Assembly (NCBI GenBank): GCA_903825895.1
Contig: CAIKCI010000024.1
Location: forward strand, 29,190 to 93,189
DNA length: 64,000 bases
Source of the DNA: an uncultured Actinomycetes bacterium
Lineage (GTDB): Bacteria > Actinomycetota > Acidimicrobiia > Acidimicrobiales > RAAP-2
Direction of reading: 5' to 3'
Positions 51,978 to 61,094 of this stretch are shown piece by piece. The position numbers were made by a program, and so were the translations under genes. Below the pieces are notes generated by a model. That model was not told the DNA's origin. It did not search any database and saw nothing but the letters and a program-made list of their open reading frames with translations. Every line of letters begins with the position of its first letter. Positions within the stretch are counted from its first letter, which is position 1.

Positions 51978-52896
51978 TGAGCGCTGCAACGACCGGGGCA
52001 AACGCGTCGATTTCGCCTTCGTGGATCACGATGTACGAGAAGCCCCAACGCTCTCGGCGCGCAATCAGTTGTTCTGCGATTGATTCGACGGTGCCCACAA
52101 CGCCAATGGGCGTTGCCATCACGTCGTCGACACTGATACCAAAGAGTTGGCTGAACTGTTCATAGACTTCGCCAGGAGAATCGCTCACCGACGTAAACGT
52201 GGTCCACGCTTGACGCTCGGGCTGGATAGCTCGTCCAACAGCGCCGTTGGCAATCCAGCTGGCGCGCTCGTCGTACTTTTCTGGCACCGCGAGTGCCGCT
52301 ACTTCTGCGCCGACGACCCCAGCGCGCAACGACGGGACCACACTGACAACATCGGCGACTCGCCCGGCCAAGGTCAAGACGCGCTTAGCCCCTCCGCCAA
52401 GGACCAATTTTGGACCGCCCGCAGTCAGCGGCATCGGGGTCTGCACTGCGTTGGTCACATTGTAATGATCGCCGCTAAAAGTAGCGGTGCCATCGGTAAA
52501 GAGTTGGCGAAAAATCTCGAGTGCTTCTTCAAGGCGATCAACGCGCACAGCTGGATCATCGTAAGGAATGCCCGAGGCTTCATAGTCGGTGCGCATCCAG
52601 CCGGCACCAAGACCAAATTCGAAGCGACCCTCACTCATCAGATCGAGCGTGGCGATCTCTTTAGCAAGCACGACAGGATGGCGATAATCGTTGTCGAGCA
52701 CCAGCGTGCCCACGTTCAAGGTGGTCGTTGCCTCGGCGGCCACCGTGCAGGCCACCAACGGTCCATATTGGTCGTCAAAGTGGTCTGGGATATAGAGGGT
52801 GGAGTAGCCCTGGCCCTCAAGTTTGCGAGCTAATTCCCTCCACGCCGCAGGCGAAGAGGCATTGGAGAGTTGGACACCGAAGCGGAATGGATTCAT
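51967..52896 (-). CDS. LLM-class F420-dependent oxidoreductase
   Basis: Luciferase-like TIM-barrel of the actinobacterial F420 type: FRFGVQLSNASSPAAW, TLYIPDHFDDQYGP, the LATLDLMSEGRFEFGLGAGW motif. 309 aa. The substrate is not predictable. Divergent from the DAHP synthase gene with 63 bp between the starts. Confidence 0.87.
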   Translation of the reverse strand: MNPFRFGVQLSNASSPAAWRELARKLEGQGYSTLYIPDHFDDQYGPLVACTVAAEATTTLNVGTLVLDNDYRHPVVLAKEIATLDLMSEGRFEFGLGAGWMRTDYEASGIPYDDPAVRVDRLEEALEIFRQLFTDGTATFSGDHYNVTNAVQTPMPLTAGGPKLVLGGGAKRVLTLAGRVADVVSVVPSLRAGVVGAEVAALAVPEKYDERASWIANGAVGRAIQPERQAWTTFTSVSDSPGEVYEQFSQLFGISVDDVMATPIGVVGTVESIAEQLIARRERWGFSYIVIHEGEIDAFAPVVAALNGN

Positions 52897-52926
52897 GACT
52901 TCTAGCCTAGAACAGCCAATGGACCG

Positions 52927-52959
52927 AGACGTCAGCGAAACGCCATAGCATTGACGTCT
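52927..52959. repeat. Inverted repeat at the start of the DAHP synthase gene
   Basis: AGACGTCA (52927-52934) and TGACGTCT (52952-52959) form perfect 8-bp arms around a 17-base spacer; the right arm touches the ATG. TAGCAT at 52946-52951 could be a -10 element for a leaderless transcript starting at the ATG. No ribosome site is visible. The repeat could be an operator or a start-blocking hairpin. Confidence 0.5.
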
Positions 52960-54318
52960 ATGGCTTCTTCACAACACCCCACCTCGTGGACCCCAGCGTC
53001 CTGGCGCGCCCTGGACGCTGCGCAACAGCCGGAGTGGCCTGACGCCGGGGCACTGAGCGACGTCGAAGGGCGCCTCTCGAGTCTGCCTCCTCTGGTGTTC
53101 GCAGGAGAAGCGAGGAGTTTGACCACGGCCTTAGGTCAAGTAGCTGAAGGAAAGGCGTTTCTCCTTCAAGCGGGGGACTGCGCTGAATCGTTCAATGAAT
53201 CATCCGCTGATCAAATTAGGGACAAGCTCAAAGTCATTCTCCAGATGGCCATCACGTTGACCTACGCATCGGGGGTACCCGTTGTGAAGGTCGGACGAAT
53301 CGCTGGTCAGTTCGCAAAACCTCGGTCGAACCCCACCGAGATGGTGGACGGTCAAGAACTCCCCGTCTTTCGCGGCCACATGGTCAATGACGAATCAGCG
53401 AGTATTTTGGCGCGCACCCCTGATCCCACCCGTCTGCTGACTGCCTACAACCAGTCAGTAGCCACGCTCAATCTCCTGCGAGCCTTCACAAAAGGCGGCT
53501 TCGCCGATCTTTCCCATGTCCATGCATGGAATCAAGAGTTCGTCGCCACCTCGGGAGAAGGCCAGCGCTACGAATCAGTCGCCGCAGAGATCGATCGCGC
53601 CCTGCGGTTCATGGCCGCCTGTGGCATCGACTTGGCCGCCGAAGGATCGCTCCATCACGTTGACTTCTTCACGAGTCATGAAGCGTTGATTTTGAACTAC
53701 GAAGAAGCCCTTACCCGAAAAGACTCTCTCACTGGTGATTACTACGACTGCAGCGCGCACACAGTATGGATTGGCGATCGTACTCGGCAACTTGATCACG
53801 CCCATGTGGAGTTTCTCTCGGGGATCGAAAACCCGATCGGGATCAAGGTGGGTCCCACCGCAGTCCCAGCAGACATTGTCGCTCTCTGTGATCGCTTGGA
53901 TCCCGACCGAGTCCCTGGTCGGCTAACGCTGATTGCGCGTTTTGGCGCCGGCAAAGTACGAAAGCACCTCCCTGCGCTTATTGAAGCAGTCCGGGCGTCA
54001 GGACATCCGGTGGTGTGGGCCTGCGACCCCATGCACGCCAATACCTTCAGCGCTGAAGGCGGCCAGAAGACTCGTCGCTTCGATGACATCTTGAGCGAAG
54101 TGAAAGAATTCTTCGCCATTCACCGCGAACTGGGCACCTGGCCAGGCGGACTGCACATCGAACTGACGGGGGACAATGTGACTGAGTGCATCGGTGGCGT
54201 GGGCGAAATCAACGAAGCAAACTTGAGTGACAACTACACGACCACCTGTGACCCTCGCTTAAACGCCCGTCAATCGCTTGATTTGGCATTTCGGGTCGCT
54301 GAGTTCCTGCGCTCCTAG
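52960..54318 (+). CDS. 3-deoxy-7-phosphoheptulonate synthase, class II
   Basis: First enzyme of the shikimate pathway, type II (plant/actinobacterial). Diagnostic segments: LLQAGDCAESF, GRIAGQFAKPRS, SHEALILNYEEA, KVGPTA and CDPMHANT. Metal-ligand Cys, His, Glu, Asp positions are in CAESF, HANT, HIELTG and TTTCDPR. 452 aa from ATG; TTG 52951 would add three residues. It overlaps the convergent phosphatase by 4 bp. Confidence 0.94.
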   Translation: MASSQHPTSWTPASWRALDAAQQPEWPDAGALSDVEGRLSSLPPLVFAGEARSLTTALGQVAEGKAFLLQAGDCAESFNESSADQIRDKLKVILQMAITLTYASGVPVVKVGRIAGQFAKPRSNPTEMVDGQELPVFRGHMVNDESASILARTPDPTRLLTAYNQSVATLNLLRAFTKGGFADLSHVHAWNQEFVATSGEGQRYESVAAEIDRALRFMAACGIDLAAEGSLHHVDFFTSHEALILNYEEALTRKDSLTGDYYDCSAHTVWIGDRTRQLDHAHVEFLSGIENPIGIKVGPTAVPADIVALCDRLDPDRVPGRLTLIARFGAGKVRKHLPALIEAVRASGHPVVWACDPMHANTFSAEGGQKTRRFDDILSEVKEFFAIHRELGTWPGGLHIELTGDNVTECIGGVGEINEANLSDNYTTTCDPRLNARQSLDLAFRVAEFLRS

Positions 54319-55013
54319 GCAGTCATCGCGGCGTGGGCCGCGTCGTTGTAGCGAACAAGCCGCCACGATCCATTGGCATACTCCCATTCAGTTATCGATG
54401 CGTGTTTCGTCGGAAGTCGTAGTCGGTTTCCATCAAAAGGCTGGATCGTTGAACGCACCCACTGCAACATGGAGGCTTCGATCACTCCGGCATGAGTCGC
54501 GATGACCACTCGTTCCCCTTTGTGGCGTTGGGCGATTCGTTCAATCGCTCTCGTCGCTCGATCAACGAAGGTCAGCCAACTCTCCCCCCCTGGAGCGAAG
54601 GCCAGAGAAGGGTCAAGATCCCAGTCTTTGGCGCCGAAACGTTCGACGAACTCCTCCCAAATCAACCCATCACCCTCTCCGGGGTGAAGTTCACAAAGTT
54701 CACAATCCCTCTCAATCGCCGAGCGGTCAATGTCGAGTGCAGAAGCGAGCAGTTCAGCAGTCTCAATAGCTCTGGGCAGCACCGACGCGTAGAGCGCAGA
54801 CGTGTGCTCGAGTTCACGGGTTTTTTCGAGTCGACGCGCCAGGTCGCTCACTTGTCCCGCTCCTAATTCGGTCAGTCCGGTGCACCCAATCGGTCCGCCG
54901 ATCTTGCCGCTGATGTTGCAGTTGCCCTGGCCGTGGCGAACCAACACAATGGTGGTGGCTCCTTCGACGGGATCTGACGTGGTTCTCAGACCCTCGGGTG
55001 GCTTGACGCTCAC
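54315..55013 (-). CDS. Histidine phosphatase superfamily protein
   Basis: Phosphoglycerate-mutase fold. Catalytic LVRHGQGN (His in RHG) at about 24-31 and second His in THAGVIEAS near 175. 232 aa. GTG start overlaps the stop of the VWA gene (GTGA), so it is coupled to it. Not an obvious glycolytic mutase; the substrate is unknown. Confidence 0.85.
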   Translation of the reverse strand: MSVKPPEGLRTTSDPVEGATTIVLVRHGQGNCNISGKIGGPIGCTGLTELGAGQVSDLARRLEKTRELEHTSALYASVLPRAIETAELLASALDIDRSAIERDCELCELHPGEGDGLIWEEFVERFGAKDWDLDPSLAFAPGGESWLTFVDRATRAIERIAQRHKGERVVIATHAGVIEASMLQWVRSTIQPFDGNRLRLPTKHASITEWEYANGSWRLVRYNDAAHAAMTA

Positions 55014-56449
55014 GCCAACTCACCGACGAACTGTTCCAATTGGCGCAAGGTGCGTACCTCCACCACTCGGTCGCAGTGGGGTGCGTACTCCCCCACGATG
55101 GAATCGCCTGAGCCCCAGTAGGACGACGGCTCGGGATTCAGCCAGTAGACGTGGCGGGCCCGAGCCTGAAGGTCAGCGATCACCCACGATTCAGAGGCGT
55201 GATAATTATTGCGGGCATCACCCAAGATCAACACGCTGGTGCGTGCGTTCACATCCTTACCCCAGCGTTCGTGAAAAGAACGGAATGCATGGCCGTAGTC
55301 GGAATGCCCGTCGATCCACACAACATTGGCCTCAGTGTTGATGCGACTCACGGCTGCTCCTGGGTCATCACTGTGATCGAAAAAATGCGTCACCTCGTCA
55401 ATCCCGTCAACGAAGACAAAGGCTCGAACCTTCGAAAACTGGGACGAGATGGCGTAGACCAAGTGCAGCGTAAAGCGAGCAAAGGACGCAACCGATCCCG
55501 AGATATCGGCGATGACGATCATCTCGGGCTTCGCTGGTCGTGGGTGGCGATAGCGGGGATCAATGGGCACGCCGCCGGTCGAGAGTGAGCGACGCACCGT
55601 TTGGCGAAAGTCCAGGGGACCTTTTCGCCCATGGCGACGTTTTCGAGCCAGACGCACGGCGAGCTTGCGGCTCAATGGCCGCAGCGCTCGTTGCAGTGTT
55701 GCCATCTCGTCACGAGTGGCGTGCATCACATCGATGTCTTCGGGCAGCGGTTTGCGCACCGATCGGGCCAGCGCCTCAGCTCCCCGATCTTCAACCAAAC
55801 GCCGACGGATCTCCGCTTCAATGGCTTGTTTTAAGCCGTCGATACGCGCGCCGAGCTCGTCACGGGCCAGACGTTCTTGCAACGGTGTCATCGATCCGCC
55901 GAGACTCCGGCGTTCTTCGACGAGCTGTTCCAGGAGTTGATCGAGCTCTAGGTTCCGCAGGGTTCGATAGAGGTAGTAGGTCCCGCCAACAGGACGACCC
56001 GGCTCCATGCCGGCAAAGCGTGCCACTGACTGCTGAGCAACTTGTGCTCGCAACGTCGCATCATCATTGCGGATGGCGTCTTCAAGCATTTTGGCCAACT
56101 CTTCGGCCGACATCGTCGATCCCCCGCCCGCACCCATTCCCTTCCCAGGACCGCGTAATCCCGTTTGGTCAGGCGGAGTATCGCCCAGTTCTCCCGAAAC
56201 GTCTTCGCTGGCTTCGTCACCTTCGCCGCCGAGGGATCGGGGGGCAAAGAAGACCTCGAAAGCCAGATCGAATGCTGCGGTGTGGTCTTCTGATTTGACC
56301 AAGGTCGCCCGCAGTACATCTTTAAAGACTGCTCGGTCAGCGATGTCAACGTGGGTAATCGCTGCGGCTGCATCAACGTGTTCGGTCAACGAGACCGGGA
56401 GCCCCGCCTGGCGGAGTTCAACGATGAAGGTATTGAGAACGTCGAGCAT
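55010..56449 (-). CDS. VWA-domain protein of the CoxE type
   Basis: 479 aa. N-terminal helical region, a charged Gly-rich segment (75-110), then a C-terminal von Willebrand A domain with MIDAS D315-x-S317-x-S319 (DISGS). CoxE-like proteins work with MoxR ATPases to mature or assemble metal-containing complexes. It follows MoxR by 9 bp and is followed by a phosphatase (4 bp overlap). The client is not apparent; no molybdenum hydroxylase is nearby. Confidence 0.85.
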   Translation of the reverse strand: MLDVLNTFIVELRQAGLPVSLTEHVDAAAAITHVDIADRAVFKDVLRATLVKSEDHTAAFDLAFEVFFAPRSLGGEGDEASEDVSGELGDTPPDQTGLRGPGKGMGAGGGSTMSAEELAKMLEDAIRNDDATLRAQVAQQSVARFAGMEPGRPVGGTYYLYRTLRNLELDQLLEQLVEERRSLGGSMTPLQERLARDELGARIDGLKQAIEAEIRRRLVEDRGAEALARSVRKPLPEDIDVMHATRDEMATLQRALRPLSRKLAVRLARKRRHGRKGPLDFRQTVRRSLSTGGVPIDPRYRHPRPAKPEMIVIADISGSVASFARFTLHLVYAISSQFSKVRAFVFVDGIDEVTHFFDHSDDPGAAVSRINTEANVVWIDGHSDYGHAFRSFHERWGKDVNARTSVLILGDARNNYHASESWVIADLQARARHVYWLNPEPSSYWGSGDSIVGEYAPHCDRVVEVRTLRQLEQFVGELA

Positions 56450-56458
56450 GACGCTGGG

Positions 56459-57358
56459 TTAGCGACGCGTTCCCGTGAGTTCTGCGGTGGCGCGCTCAAT
56501 GTCGCTTTGATATTTCAACAAGACGTGCAGCGTGGCGATAGTGTCCTCTTCGCTGATCGAGTCCTTCCCGAGAACGACCAAGGTCTGCGCCCAATCGATG
56601 GTTTCCGAAACTGACGGCACCTTCTTCAGATCCATCGATCGCAAGGTGCGAACGATTTGAGCAACCTGCTCCGCCAGTTCCTGAGAGATCCCAGGGACGC
56701 GGGTCTCGACAATGAGCCGCTCACGTTCCACGTCGGGGTAGCCCACGTGAAGAAACAGGCACCGACGTTTCAACGCTTCCGAGAGCTCGCGCGTGTTGTT
56801 CGAGGTCAAAAACACCATGGGAATCTGCTTGGCTTTGACCGTACCGAGTTCGGGAATCGAGACTTGATATTCGCTGAGGATTTCGAGCATCAATGCTTCT
56901 GTCTCAAGCTCGACGCGGTCGACTTCGTCTATCAGCAGAACAACGGGGTCTTCCGCCCGAATCGCCTCAAGTAAGGGTCGGGTCAGCAAAAACGATTCAT
57001 CAAAAATATCTTCTTCAAGTTCATTCCAGTCCAAGGAACCTTCGCCGGTGCCAACCTGACTGGCTTGAATTCGCAGGAGTTGTTTTCGATAGTTCCACTC
57101 ATAGAGTGCTTTGGACTCGTCGAGGCCTTCGTAACACTGCAGGCGGATGAGACGGGCGCCGGTCAACTCAGCAACGGATTTCGCCAGTTGCGTCTTTCCC
57201 GTTCCTGCCGGGCCTTCGACCAAGACCGGCTTTTGAAGGCGATCTGAAAGGAACACCGTTGAGGCAATGGCATGATCCGACAGATAATCAACGGCAGCCA
57301 ACTCATCGGCGACTTGTTGAGGACTGTCAAAGCGCGGAGTGGCCGGCTTGGAGCTCAT
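56459..57358 (-). CDS. MoxR-family AAA ATPase
   Basis: 299 aa. Walker A EGPAGTGKT at 48-56, Walker B VVLLIDEVDR, sensor 1 FLTSNNTREL. ATG 57358 overlaps the proA stop by 4 bp; the longer frame is rejected. Paired with the VWA gene 9 bp downstream as a MoxR-VWA chaperone module. Confidence 0.92.
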   Translation of the reverse strand: MSSKPATPRFDSPQQVADELAAVDYLSDHAIASTVFLSDRLQKPVLVEGPAGTGKTQLAKSVAELTGARLIRLQCYEGLDESKALYEWNYRKQLLRIQASQVGTGEGSLDWNELEEDIFDESFLLTRPLLEAIRAEDPVVLLIDEVDRVELETEALMLEILSEYQVSIPELGTVKAKQIPMVFLTSNNTRELSEALKRRCLFLHVGYPDVERERLIVETRVPGISQELAEQVAQIVRTLRSMDLKKVPSVSETIDWAQTLVVLGKDSISEEDTIATLHVLLKYQSDIERATAELTGTRR

Positions 57359-58602
57359 GATCGAATCTGCCCTTCTCCTCGGATAACCCATTTGATGCTC
57401 ATTAACGCTGCAAGTCCCATTGGGCCACGAGCATGAAGTTTTTGGGTTGAGATACCCACCTCAGAGCCCAGGCCCAACTCGCCCCCATCGACGAACCGTG
57501 TCGACGCATTCCACAGTACTGCCGCTGCGTCAACGCGTGACAAGAATAACTCAGCCGTCTCTTGGTCTCTGGTGATAATGGCTTCGGAATGGCCAGAGCC
57601 ATGACGAGCGATATGGTCAATCGCATCGTGAACCGAGTCAACCAGCGCGACACTTGCTACCAGGTCCAGAAACTCAGTCGAGAAATCATCGACCGTCGCC
57701 GCTTCAATGCGGTGATCCAAAGCGATGGCTCGTTCATCACCCAGGAGCCGCACCTCAGGCATCGTGCGAGAGAGCATGTCGAGCATTTCACCAGCGATTG
57801 ATTCGTGGAGGACCAGCGACTCCATCGCGTTGCAGACGCCAGGTCGTTGCGTCTTTGCGTTCACCACGATTGTCGTAGCCATCTCGAGGTCAGCAAATTC
57901 ATCAATGTAGATATGACAGTTCCCGTCTCCATCAAGAATGATCGGGACCGTGGCGTGTTCACGCATTGAGCGAATGAGGCGAGGACCTCCTCGCGGGATC
58001 AAGACATCGAGCACGTCGGTCAGCTGCATAAACGCGATGGCGTTCTCGTGAGAAACGTCTTCAACGAGCGCCACCGCATCGACAGGAATCCCTGCGTCCG
58101 AAAAACCTTCTTGAAGAGCTGCGACGATTGCTTTATTTGAGTGCAGCGCCCCCGAAGAGCCCCGCAGAAATGCAACGTTGCCCGAGCGCACGCAGAGCCC
58201 CGCTACGTCACACGTGACGTTGGGGCGATTTTCGTAAATCACGCCCACGATGCCGAGCGGAACTTGCACTCGCTCTATAGCCAAACCATTGGCGAGCGTG
58301 CGCTGTTCAACGATGACACCGACGGGATCAGGCAGCGCAGCTACCGTCTCGAGACCCTGGGCCATCGATTCAATGCGGTTTGCATCAAGGCGGAGACGGT
58401 CAACAACTGTTGGCGAGGCACCTTCAGCGGCTGCGCTTTCTTGATCTTGTTCGTTCGCTGCCAGGATCGCTGCCTCATGGCGGCGGATCGATGCCGCAGC
58501 TTGAACCAGTGCATTCCTGCGCTGCGCGTCCGAGAGGGCTGCGACCAGCGGTGCGGCACGCTGAACCCGATGGGCGACGTCGTCAAGAGAAGGGGTGCTC
58601 AC
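57355..58602 (-). CDS. proA: Gamma-glutamyl phosphate reductase
   Basis: Proline synthesis step 2. Aldehyde-dehydrogenase fold with the catalytic Cys in KTQRPGVCNAMES, plus LGIVGVIYENRPNVT and HGSGHSEAI. 415 aa. It lies 20 bp after proB and overlaps moxR by 4 bp. Confidence 0.97.
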   Translation of the reverse strand: MSTPSLDDVAHRVQRAAPLVAALSDAQRRNALVQAAASIRRHEAAILAANEQDQESAAAEGASPTVVDRLRLDANRIESMAQGLETVAALPDPVGVIVEQRTLANGLAIERVQVPLGIVGVIYENRPNVTCDVAGLCVRSGNVAFLRGSSGALHSNKAIVAALQEGFSDAGIPVDAVALVEDVSHENAIAFMQLTDVLDVLIPRGGPRLIRSMREHATVPIILDGDGNCHIYIDEFADLEMATTIVVNAKTQRPGVCNAMESLVLHESIAGEMLDMLSRTMPEVRLLGDERAIALDHRIEAATVDDFSTEFLDLVASVALVDSVHDAIDHIARHGSGHSEAIITRDQETAELFLSRVDAAAVLWNASTRFVDGGELGLGSEVGISTQKLHARGPMGLAALMSIKWVIRGEGQIRS

Positions 58603-58622
58603 AGAGAAAAGCGTAGCAAGAC

Positions 58623-59732
58623 CTAGGAATCACTCTGGTCGGCCCGGGCAAAGACCACCAGATCATCTCGGTGAATCACCACGCCATCGAATGGATCTGC
58701 GCTCTCCTTCTTCCACTGCAAAAAGTCTTCACTACTAAGGCGCATGATTCCTTTCGCTACGATCTGTCCATCCAGAGCAAGCACTTCAACGGCGCCCCCT
58801 TCACTGACGCCCGCGCTGATGGCCTGAACGCCGACCGCGAGCAGCGATGCTCCTTGGGTCACGAGCGCAGTTTTTGCTCCGTCATCAATCGTCACTTGTC
58901 CTGTTGCACCGAGGGCGAAAGCAATCCAAAGTTTGTGAGCACTCAGTCGGCTGGCCCGAGCACGAAAGCGTGTCCCGACGCCGTTCGCAGGATCATCAAG
59001 AAGTCGGAGCACGTCGCTCTGGCGAGCATCGGCGATGAAGGTTTCGATACCCGACCACGTGGCAATCCGCGCTGCGGTCAGCTTTGACGCCATGCCACCG
59101 GTTGCCCCGTCTCCGGGACCGCCGGCAAGCAACTCAAGTGATCGGTCAATCTCCGTCACTTCTTCAATCAGGGACGCGTCATCGTCAACGCGCGGATCGC
59201 CCGTCAATAATCCTGGAGTATCGGTCAACATGACAAAACGATCTGCTCCGATCAAGTGGGCCACAAGTGCGGCGAGGCGATCGTTGTCTCCAAAACGGAT
59301 CTCGTCATCGGCCACTGCATCGTTCTCGTTCACGATAGGCACCACGCCAAAAGAAAACAGATGAGCAAAGGTCTGCTGAGCATGCTCATACTGTTCTCGG
59401 TCGGCTTCGCCGAGTCTGGCTAAGAGGACTTGGCCAACCGTTCTTCCGTAGCGCGCAAAAGCATCAGCCCATATCGCCATTAAGCGATGCTGGCCAACCG
59501 CTGACACCGCTTGGAGTGTTCCGAGATCGCTGGGGCGCTCTTGCCCTTGGCCCAGCACTGACCAGCCAGCCAACACGGCGCCCGAACTGACCACGACGAC
59601 GTCCCACCCCTCGCTCAGGGCTGCATTGATCTCCCCCGCAAGTCGGACGAGCAGTGCTTGATCGGGCGTGCCATCAGCTGCGGTGACCGACGAGGAGCCA
59701 ATTTTGATGACCAAGCGGCGGCGGGCACTCAC
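58623..59732 (-). CDS. proB: Glutamate 5-kinase
   Basis: Proline synthesis step 1. Amino-acid kinase (LVIKIGSSSVT, VVVSSGAVLAG, PIVNENDAV) with a C-terminal PUA domain. GTG 59732 overlaps the obg stop (GTGA) and gives 369 aa, the normal size; the open frame to 59813 lies within obg. Confidence 0.96.
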   Translation of the reverse strand: MSARRRLVIKIGSSSVTAADGTPDQALLVRLAGEINAALSEGWDVVVVSSGAVLAGWSVLGQGQERPSDLGTLQAVSAVGQHRLMAIWADAFARYGRTVGQVLLARLGEADREQYEHAQQTFAHLFSFGVVPIVNENDAVADDEIRFGDNDRLAALVAHLIGADRFVMLTDTPGLLTGDPRVDDDASLIEEVTEIDRSLELLAGGPGDGATGGMASKLTAARIATWSGIETFIADARQSDVLRLLDDPANGVGTRFRARASRLSAHKLWIAFALGATGQVTIDDGAKTALVTQGASLLAVGVQAISAGVSEGGAVEVLALDGQIVAKGIMRLSSEDFLQWKKESADPFDGVVIHRDDLVVFARADQSDS

Positions 59733-61057
59733 GACGCTTCTCGCTTTTTCCGCTGGGGGCGTCGTGGCAGCGACGCAGGATCGATGCCCTTCGCCGTTTG
59801 ATCTCGAAACCACGCGAACTCCAAATCTCCCACAACCACACGATCACCATCAAGAATCCCCGCTCGACCCAGCAAGCGATCGACCCCAAGGCGCTCGAGG
59901 CGTCGTACTGCCTCGTCGAGGGCCCCATCGTCGGTGAGATCTGAGAGACGGACGGCCCGCTCAGCGGCGCGACCGTTCACTCGGTAACTTCCATCATCTT
60001 GGCGTTCGACGCTGATTGTTTCTTTCACGGGTCGATGGACTCGAATGGCTCGCTCATCCTCAACCACTTCTTGGGTTCGAGCGACGGTCACCAGTTCAGC
60101 CAAGCGCGCAACAACGGCTTCGAGTCCTTGCCGAGTGATTGAAGAGATCACCACGTCGCAAAGTCCCTCATCGGGGGCGCTCTCGGCCAGATCACAACGA
60201 GAACCGACGACTAATCGAGGACGCTCGAGAAGGTCGGGCTGGTACTGCCCCAGTTCATTCAGGAGAATTTCACACTGCTGCGAAGGAGATCGCTCGGCAT
60301 TGGGATCAAGGTCTACCAGCACAACGAGCACTCGAGCACGTTCGATGTGCCGCAAGAAGGTATGACCAAGGCCCTTGCCATCGGCTGCTCCCTCGATCAA
60401 CCCAGGGATGTCTGCGACGATGTATTCGACGTGGCTGTTTGCCGAGCCGAAACGCACAACACCAAGGTTCGGCACCAGGGTCGTAAAGGGATAGTCGGCG
60501 ATCTTGGGCTTCGCTGCAGAGATCGACGCAATCAGGGTTGACTTCCCGACGTTGGGGAAGCCGATCAGGGCGACGTCCGCCACAAGTTTCAATTCAAGGT
60601 TGAACCAAAACTCTTGACCCGTCTCTCCTTGTTCCGCAAACCGAGGAGCTCGTCGTCGATTCGAAAGGAAGCGAGCATTGCCTGCTCCGCCTTGGCCGCC
60701 TTCAGCCGCAAGCCATCGGTCCCCTTCTTGGGAAAGGTCGGCCACGATCTCTCCATTGAAGGTCTTGGCAACCGTGCCAACCGGGACAGGAACAACCGTG
60801 CTCGAACCACCCGCTCCGTGGCGCTTCTTGCCCATCCCGTGGGTGCCACTTTCGGCGCGACGAAAGGGATGGTCTCTGAATCCTAAAAGTGATGCTTGGT
60901 TACGATCCGCCACCAACCACACGTCGCCGCCGCTTCCGCCGTCGCCGCCATCGGGACCACCGCGGTCCACGTGCGCTTCACGGCGAAATGAGACCGATCC
61001 GGCCCCGCCGTCGCCTGCTTTGGCGTGGAGTTGTGCCTCGTCTACGAACTCGGCCAT
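59729..61057 (-). CDS. obg: GTPase Obg
   Basis: 442 aa. Glycine-rich Obg fold (GDGGAGSVSF, GGDGGSGGDVWLVAD), G1 GFPNVGKST, G3 DIPGLIEGA, and a C-terminal OCT domain. Involved in ribosome assembly and stress. The usual upstream rplU-rpmA are absent here; instead a DtxR-type gene lies 37 bp upstream. First gene of the obg-proB-proA-moxR-VWA-phosphatase chain. Confidence 0.97.
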   Translation of the reverse strand: MAEFVDEAQLHAKAGDGGAGSVSFRREAHVDRGGPDGGDGGSGGDVWLVADRNQASLLGFRDHPFRRAESGTHGMGKKRHGAGGSSTVVPVPVGTVAKTFNGEIVADLSQEGDRWLAAEGGQGGAGNARFLSNRRRAPRFAEQGETGQEFWFNLELKLVADVALIGFPNVGKSTLIASISAAKPKIADYPFTTLVPNLGVVRFGSANSHVEYIVADIPGLIEGAADGKGLGHTFLRHIERARVLVVLVDLDPNAERSPSQQCEILLNELGQYQPDLLERPRLVVGSRCDLAESAPDEGLCDVVISSITRQGLEAVVARLAELVTVARTQEVVEDERAIRVHRPVKETISVERQDDGSYRVNGRAAERAVRLSDLTDDGALDEAVRRLERLGVDRLLGRAGILDGDRVVVGDLEFAWFRDQTAKGIDPASLPRRPQRKKREAS

Positions 61058-61094
61058 ATCTCAATGTTACGACGCTTTCCGCCGCCCCATGGCC

